Shown in pieces: positions 7,201 through 8,768 of a stretch of DNA of 8,768 nucleotides (its first letter is position 1; the number at the start of each line of letters is the position of its first letter). Location of the stretch: assembly GCA_021788565.1 (NCBI GenBank), contig JAJYKO010000168.1, forward strand, positions 1 through 8,768. Reading direction: 5' to 3'. The stretch is from Chloroflexota bacterium. Its GTDB lineage: Bacteria; Chloroflexota; UBA6077. The translations under genes and the position numbers were made by a program. Below the pieces are notes generated by a model. That model saw nothing but the letters and a program-made list of their open reading frames with translations. It ran no database searches and was not told where the DNA came from.

Positions 7201-7930
7201 CGGTGAGAATGACGGTATAGGTCGCGCTGCTCCCCGCGAGCACCGTCCGGCTGGTGGGCTGAACGCCGAGTTGGAAATCGGGAGGATGGACAGCGGCCTC
7301 GACGATGATGCGCCCGAGGAAACGGGTGTCGGTCCCTAGGAAGAAGGGGAACTGGCCGAGCGTGTCGAAGAGTTGAGTGAAAGTGCCGCCGGGCGGAATC
7401 ACGGCGCTAAAGTCGGTGGGGCGGAGGGGCCGAGCGACGGTGGGGGCCGGAGCAGGAAGTTTCGGCTCGACGCGGGGCGCCGGGCTACTGCCGGTCCCAT
7501 TCTTCGAGACCCAGGGGAGATAGAGGGTGGAGGAGCTAGAGCTTCTCCCCGGCGGATTGGCACTCGTGGTAGTGTTTCTCAAGAGGGCGGGCAAGTACAG
7601 GGAGAAGCTCGCCTCTCCGCTCTTCAGGAGCTGACTGATCGAGGTGGCGTTGTACCATGTGACCTGAGTGCCGAGGGAGACGGTGACCACACTCGGAGTG
7701 AAACCCGCCGCCGTGATCGTGATCCGAACCGAACTGGCGGGAGCCGAAGCGGAGTGGCCGGTCCCGAGAGGAGGGAGAGGCTGTTGCAGCGGCGTGGAGA
7801 GAGCGATCTCCTCGGAAGGAGAGAAGGCGGAGGAGATCTCGCCCCACCAAGGCAGGAGCGTCAAGACGACCAGAAGGACGAGACCAAACACGATGAGACG
7901 CGATGGAAGTCGATGCATGCGGCCGCCCAT
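794..7930 (-). CDS. Giant multidomain RHS/YD-repeat protein with cupredoxin-like, Ig-like and beta-helix N-terminal domains
   Basis: A 2378-residue predicted exported protein. Seen in order: hydrophobic signal or anchor segment, residues 11-29; cupredoxin-like domain, about 67-212, with a roughly 70-residue insert carrying LYLPALLRN (111-119) and LYLPWVSKN (136-144); five Ig-like repeats starting with DF at 218, 321, 422, 524 and 625; parallel beta-helix region, about 729-1220, with a duplicated block; DUF6531-like domain, about 1246-1320; YD repeats, about 1415-2080; RHS core, 2117-2220 (YFHADGLGSTR, GRFLSPDP, DPSG); 158-residue C-terminal region with a hydrophobic helix at 2223-2242. Family knowledge: YD repeats coil into a closed beta-cage, and the core ends in a DPxG motif where a variable C-terminal domain begins, often a toxin. 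Whether this one is a toxin, adhesin or structural protein is not shown. The start may be ATG 7930 or ATG 7918 (residue 5); neither has a good ribosome binding site, and a stop lies in frame just upstream. No immunity gene follows. Confidence 0.93.
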   Translation of the reverse strand: MGGRMHRLPSRLIVFGLVLLVVLTLLPWWGEISSAFSPSEEIALSTPLQQPLPPLGTGHSASAPASSVRITITAAGFTPSVVTVSLGTQVTWYNATSISQLLKSGEASFSLYLPALLRNTTTSANPPGRSSSSSTLYLPWVSKNGTGSSPAPRVEPKLPAPAPTVARPLRPTDFSAVIPPGGTFTQLFDTLGQFPFFLGTDTRFLGRIIVEAAVHPPDFQLGVQPTSRTVLAGSSATYTVILTATGALPGPVSLTLLGLPSGAGASFGTGSLSPGHSTVLTVTTQHSTPVGTHALTLQGTSGTLTRTVSLALIVQAPPQPDFQLSVQPSSRTVSQGNSISFTLGLTATGGFSSSVSLSLGGLPAGVEETVSANPVTLNASPVLTLSVAPTTTVGTYPLTVQASGGGVTHTASLTLQVQPPPDFQVGLEPVSLSVIQGSSVTSTLLLTGTYGFASPVTLSLAGLPAGVSAALTANPITPSGSAVLTLRTALTTTTATYPISLQGSGGGLTHTLPFNLVIQPIPPDFQIGAQPTSQSISQGSSITYTLRVTGTNGFSSPVSLSVSGLPAGASGTFALNPVTTNASLVLTVTTSSATPISTYPLTLQGSGGGINHTVPITLNVQATADFTVGIAPASHSVSQGASVTYRVLVTGTNGFASPVTLTLANLPSGATGAFGNNPVLPSSSTLVTISTAVTTPASAYSFSVQGQSGTIIHNTSAGLNVTATPRTLCGNITQNTYLPAAYNVYVVTCNVTVNSGATLTLEPGVIVKFNANTSMQIQAGAALSATGTSADPIYFTSIKDDSVGGDTNNDGNITVPARGDWGEIQVQATSNPAFADGSLNFDYVTVRYGGYLAQLVSLAGAASISHSTFAWAQGNGVSVSPAGNPSSAVTINASTFAQASGAGVFLNGRAATITGSTFSENPLHLDNSTGATISNNTITHSGGYSGYGIQLSNSTPALTNNTVSGWNYPVMINGGYPQQVPTYSGNTFTGNQYSAIGVTGNLTSGTWQNFGGYLHAILGQATVPSLATLTIPGGTIIKMVGGASLVVQYRATLNAIGTSANPIYFTSIKDDSVGGDTNNDGNITVPGPGDWGQIQIQATSNPAFADGSLNFDYVTVRYGGYLAQLVSLAGAASISHSTFAWAQGNGVSVSPAGNPSSGIAISGANSFYSNSGYGLYNSRAVTIDARNNWWGSDSGPRHPSNPYGTGDRVSDNVLFDPWIGKSAYVPHNASPSTSWTGFVAEPVNVVFGNYTYQHTDLSVPSIGLPFTFQRSYNSANASTNGPLGYGWTHGYNWSVVAEATGAGNTVLVTGADGRVDRFTQNPDGSFSAPAGIFDQLTFSSGLYALTRKDQTKFNFNGSGKLASVVDKNGNTVTLNYSGGLLSSLTDPGGRTFSFTPDAAGRISVMTDPIGRAISFGYDPSGDLATSTDARGKITTYAYDANHRLVSITDANNHTFVQNTYDAGGRVIEQRDAKLNLTTFSYDTTNLRTTVTDAKTHATVYTYDNLFRITSEKDALIHTISYIYDGDNNRTQVTDKRGSTTRYSYDSLGNTTVITDALTRVTRFTYDTHNNLLFKTDALGRTITNTYDLHGNLQTTTNISGTTGFGYNSRGLLTSVTDAQSHITRYTYNPNGDRISITDPLTHTTSASFDNGGRQLSQSDPLNHTTQFSYNNNNNLTGVLDPLNHSTSYSYDNVGNKIATTDASGNLTRFSYDEKDQLAVVTDTLGSHVTYTYDAVGNKTGMIDANNHTTTYTYDELNRLKTVTDPLSHTTTYGYDANGNKTSVLDANGQTTTFTYDALNRLTRIQYPTYQVNYTYDAVGNRLSMADPIGTTSYTYNGLDRLTQVQAPSGTVRYTYDAVGNRTSLTYPNNNIATYSYDAADRLQTVTDWGSRVFTYTYDAASNRTALDYPTGAHTAYTYDSLNRSTAITTTTPGSGTLFFARYALDNVGNRSQMVDSEGTTDYSYDGLYRLSGVSYPDGTSTQYRYDAMGNRTTMTSTVNGVTGYSYDSADRLLTAGGTSFTWDSNGNQLSKGTSSYQYDVANRLTRVVTGTTTVQMTYDGDGKRSRKTVNSTATNYAYDIDTPLPLVLTETTGGTATSYLYGADLLAQYDNNGVPTYFHADGLGSTRVMSNGSGQSVASYNYDAFGAVRSATGENSSFRFTGQQTDDETGLIYLRARYYDPGTGRFLSPDPFHGLADQAQSLAKYPYTQNNSATYVDPSGKFILVAVVGLGVTGAVVFAALSHPSPVNAPEPDGTGYRRMEFRPVVHATVAFAVNRLFAPVSNLIRGGGHATSLIEGLSRCGFGCGLSGSLVGLNLGLAKESVSDPVGDWLDRILYPDYDVPVYLGRFIPGSGGGGAYDGWGEPPGRACRDVRAETLR
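1271..1582 (-). other. RHS repeat-associated core domain
   Basis: Residues 2117-2220 hold YFHADGLGSTR, then FTGQQTDDETGLIYLRARYYD, with PGTGRFLSPDP directly after it and a final YVDPSG. This is the standard order of the TIGR03696 core. The last DPSG (2217-2220) corresponds to the site after which the sequence becomes variable in Rhs families. In several studied relatives the chain is cut at this position by residues of the core itself; whether that happens here is not known. Confidence 0.9.
1694..3688 (-). repeat. YD (RHS) repeat array, about 30 units of 21 residues
   Basis: Starting at FGYD (residue 1415) the motif [YF]-x-YD recurs almost exactly every 21 residues (for example 1436, 1479, 1500, 1521, 1542, 1563) to YAYD near 2076. 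Each unit carries G-N-x-x-x-x-x-T-D-[AP] between motifs. A few units are degenerate (GFGYN near 1603, ASFD near 1646, RYALD near 1941). This is the PF05593/TIGR01643-type repeat. In solved structures of relatives it builds the spiral wall of a hollow shell. Confidence 0.93.
4461..4748 (-). repeat. Near-identical internal duplication, copy A (beta-helix region)
   Basis: This segment repeats at 5271-5558, a constant offset of 810 bp (270 codons). By hand alignment there are 11 base differences in 288 positions, nine of them clustered near 4641-4681, leaving one stretch of about 180 nt with only two changes. It encodes the block from about residue 1061 to 1157 (PIYFTSIKDD, DTNNDGN, GDWG, RYGGYLAQLV). 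The end at 4461 is abrupt: sequence on the other side shows no similarity between copies. Confidence 0.9.
5271..5558 (-). repeat. Near-identical internal duplication, copy B (beta-helix region)
   Basis: Partner of 4461-4748. It encodes about residues 791-887 of the RHS protein, again with GGDTNNDGN, a D-x-N-x-D-G-x loop like the calcium loops of dockerin and EF-hand domains. The copies are direct repeats in frame, so recombination between them would delete exactly 270 codons without a frameshift. Confidence 0.9.
5759..7279 (-). repeat. Five tandem Ig-like repeats of about 101 residues
   Basis: Each unit begins DF[QT]-x-x-x-x-P-x-S-x-[ST]-[VI] with G-x-S two to five residues later. It continues with G-[FL]-x-x-[PS]-V-[ST]-L-[ST]-[LV]-x-x-LP-[AS]-G and ends in a T-[YH]-x-[LIF]-[TS]-[LV]-Q strand and L-x-V-[QT]. 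Units start at residues 218, 321, 422, 524 and 625, so the period is 101-103 residues. This is the common bacterial extracellular Ig-like/invasin-type architecture. It probably forms a stalk holding the cage away from the membrane (inference). The units have diverged from one another, so the array is old compared with the beta-helix duplication. Confidence 0.8.
7295..7732 (-). other. Degenerate cupredoxin-like domain with LYLP-motif insert (part of the RHS protein)
   Basis: Residues 67-212. The first half (VRITITAAGFTPSVVTVSLG, then TWYN at 91-94) and second half (PGGTF from 180, then GQFPFF and GRIIVEA) match the start and end of small blue-copper/EfeO-like cupredoxin domains. The usual ligand positions are all changed by my alignment: His to Gln100, Cys to Leu198, His to Asp201, Met to Phe204. 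The fold is thus probably kept without copper. Between the halves, where normal members have a short loop, there are about 70 residues rich in Ser, Pro and Thr with two LYLP motifs. I associate such motifs with exported Chloroflexota proteins; their role is unknown to me. Confidence 0.6.
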
Positions 7931-7982
7931 GGATGAAGGGGTGCTGGATATTCAGTTAATCGTCGAAAGACAGGCCGGGGGT

Positions 7983-8017
7983 CCGGAGTGCTCGTCGGAA
8001 CCTCCGGTGGGGTTTCC
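7983..8017 (-). promoter_or_regulatory. Two mutually exclusive hairpins in the RHS leader
   Basis: CCGGAG (7983-7988) pairs perfectly with CTCCGG (8002-8007) around a 13-nt loop. GGAACC (7997-8002) can instead pair with GGTTTCC (8011-8017) with one bulge. The two stems share base 8002 and interleave, so they compete. They lie between the terminator-like hairpin and the start codon, within the predicted 5' leader. Confidence 0.35.
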
Positions 8018-8051
8018 GTTTACTTCACCCGCGCTCTCTGGAGGCGGGAGG

Positions 8052-8103
8052 AAACACAAACACCTGCAGACCCGACGCGCAAGACGCGCCTGGGTTGCAG
8101 GTG
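8052..8103 (-). terminator. Terminator-like hairpin with T-rich tail in the RHS leader
   Basis: Arms 8061-8073 (CACCTGCAGACCC) and 8092-8103 (GGGTTGCAGGTG) form 12 base pairs with one bulge, and an inner GCGC/GCGC stem (8077-8080 with 8086-8089) can stack inside. Read on the minus strand the stem is followed at once by TTTGTGTTT (8060-8052); on the plus strand no T-run follows. It therefore points in the same direction as the RHS gene and stands between its promoter and its start codon. It could be an attenuator, the end of a short RNA starting near 8208, or a palindromic repeat that happens to have a T-rich flank. Confidence 0.5.
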
Positions 8104-8146
8104 CCAGACCGTGCCAACAAAAAGTGCCCCGTGGACAGGTACAAGG

Positions 8147-8169
8147 TTCAGCGCCCCCATTGGGCTGAA
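8147..8169 (-). promoter_or_regulatory. Small stem-loop in the RHS leader
   Basis: TTCAGC (8147-8152) pairs with GCTGAA (8164-8169), with two further C-G pairs after a bulge. It lies about 40 nt after the predicted transcription start. On the minus strand it encloses an ATG (8160) that opens a 46-codon frame running through the larger hairpin. Confidence 0.4.
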
Positions 8170-8214
8170 GGTGGGATAGTTGGGTCGCGCGTGGGGCCCG
8201 CTACTACGAACTCC

Positions 8215-8243
8215 ATTATACTCCCTTTCCGGCAGAACACCAA
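8215..8243 (-). promoter_or_regulatory. Sigma-70-type promoter reading toward the RHS gene
   Basis: On the minus strand: -35 box TTGGTG (8238-8243), 17-nt spacer, perfect -10 box TATAAT (8215-8220). The predicted transcript starts near 8208, which leaves about 278 nt before the RHS start codon at 7930. I saw no better promoter nearer to the gene. Confidence 0.65.
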
Positions 8244-8304
8244 ATTCGCCTCTTTGAAAAAGCGGATGAGCCGCGGCGAGCATGCCAAAGAACTTTCGCC
8301 TGGC

Positions 8305-8334
8305 TTGGCGCCTGCTCGCAAGCAATGTTATAAT
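8305..8334 (+). promoter_or_regulatory. Sigma-70-type promoter of birA, extended -10
   Basis: -35 box TTGGCG (8305-8310), 18-nt spacer, perfect -10 box TATAAT (8329-8334) preceded by TGT (extended -10). Transcription should start near 8341, only about 3 nt before the birA ATG. Together with the promoter at 8215-8243 it forms a divergent pair whose -35 boxes are about 61 bp apart. Confidence 0.75.
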
Positions 8335-8343
8335 GCGGGAGCA

Positions 8344-8768
8344 ATGGAAATTAACGATTCTCCTCTCAACCCGGAAGCGATCAGCCGCGGCCTGAACACG
8401 CGCTTGTTCAGACATATCCGGTACTATGAGCAGTTGGGGTCGACGAACAATATTGCGGGACGGCTGGCTGAGAATGGCGAACCTGAGGGGGCCGTTATCA
8501 TCACCGACGAGCAGACCACGGGGCGTGGAAGACTGGGCCGAATGTGGCTTGCACCTGCCCGTTCCTCTATTCTGATGTCGGCGATTCTCCGCCCGCCCGT
8601 GAGTCTTGCCTCGCTCACGCGCGTGACCATGGCGGCCTCTCTCGCCGCTCGCGCCGCGATTCATCTTGAGACGGGACTGGAAACTCTAATCAAGTGGCCG
8701 AACGATATTCTCGTGAATGGTAAGAAATGTGGCGGCGTCCTCGCCGAGGCGAACACAACCGGTAATGA
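8344..8768 (+). CDS. birA: Biotin--[acetyl-CoA-carboxylase] ligase, N-terminal 141 codons (runs off the right edge)
   Basis: The enzyme activates biotin to biotinyl-5'-AMP and attaches it to the lysine of biotin carboxyl carrier domains in the cytoplasm. Visible landmarks: YYEQLGSTNNIA at about residues 28-39 (the Y/F-x-x-x-x-STN substrate motif), DEQTTGRGRLGRMW (GRGRxGR biotinyl-AMP loop, about 62-75) and KWPNDILVNGKKCGGVLAEA (catalytic lysine motif). The protein starts MEINDSPLNPEAISRGLNTRLF, a short leader before the catalytic domain, so the N-terminal winged-helix repressor domain of E. coli-type BirA is absent (group I, enzyme only). The end of the catalytic domain and the C-terminal SH3-like domain lie outside the window. 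ATG 8344 is chosen because LNPEAISRGLNTR matches the usual N-terminus; a GGGAG lies only 2 nt upstream, too close to be a good ribosome binding site. Confidence 0.95.
   Translation, partial: MEINDSPLNPEAISRGLNTRLFRHIRYYEQLGSTNNIAGRLAENGEPEGAVIITDEQTTGRGRLGRMWLAPARSSILMSAILRPPVSLASLTRVTMAASLAARAAIHLETGLETLIKWPNDILVNGKKCGGVLAEANTTGN

Noticed and set aside
8020..8664. 214-codon minus-strand frame crossing birA and the RHS leader
   Set aside because: Antisense to the conserved birA motifs, Arg-rich without domains; only its last 46 codons are discussed as a possible leader peptide.

Overview
The window holds one very large gene flanked by the 5' ends of two housekeeping genes. On the minus strand at the left edge is the first 20 codons of a D-isomer 2-hydroxyacid dehydrogenase (glyoxylate/hydroxypyruvate reductase type) with a clear promoter and ribosome binding site. 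Positions 794-7930, also minus strand, encode a 2378-residue secreted or membrane-anchored RHS/YD-repeat protein. At the right edge, on the plus strand, are the first 141 codons of a biotin--protein ligase (BirA type without the N-terminal DNA-binding domain). The organism is a bacterium of moderately high GC. The LYLPxxxRN motifs, the cupredoxin/Ig/beta-helix/RHS mosaic and the N-terminus of the biotin ligase resemble proteins I associate with Chloroflexota; this is a moderate-confidence inference, not a proof.

Layout. 1-61: dehydrogenase start (minus). 62-123: its RBS and promoter (TTGACG-17-TACACT with extended -10). 123-793: about 670 bp with no convincing gene; its one strong structure is a 14-bp imperfect hairpin at 191-241. 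794-7930: the RHS gene. In protein order it has an N-terminal membrane segment, a cupredoxin-like domain that has lost all four copper ligands and carries a roughly 70-residue insert with two LYLP motifs, five Ig-like repeats of about 101 residues, a parallel beta-helix region containing a near-perfect internal duplication offset by 810 bp, a DUF6531-like entry domain, about 30 YD repeats with a strict 21-residue period, the RHS core ending in DPSG, and an unrecognised 158-residue C-terminal region with its own hydrophobic helix. 7931-8343: divergent intergenic region with back-to-back promoters, one for the RHS gene and one for birA.

The RHS promoter lies about 280 nt from the start codon. 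The leader in between is highly structured and includes a hairpin followed by TTTGTGTTT in the direction of RHS transcription, which suggests attenuation or a short separate RNA. The birA promoter is so close to the start codon that its mRNA is probably leaderless. No immunity gene was found downstream of the RHS C-terminus. The three genes show no common pathway; the RHS gene looks like an accessory surface or exported protein lying between unrelated core genes.
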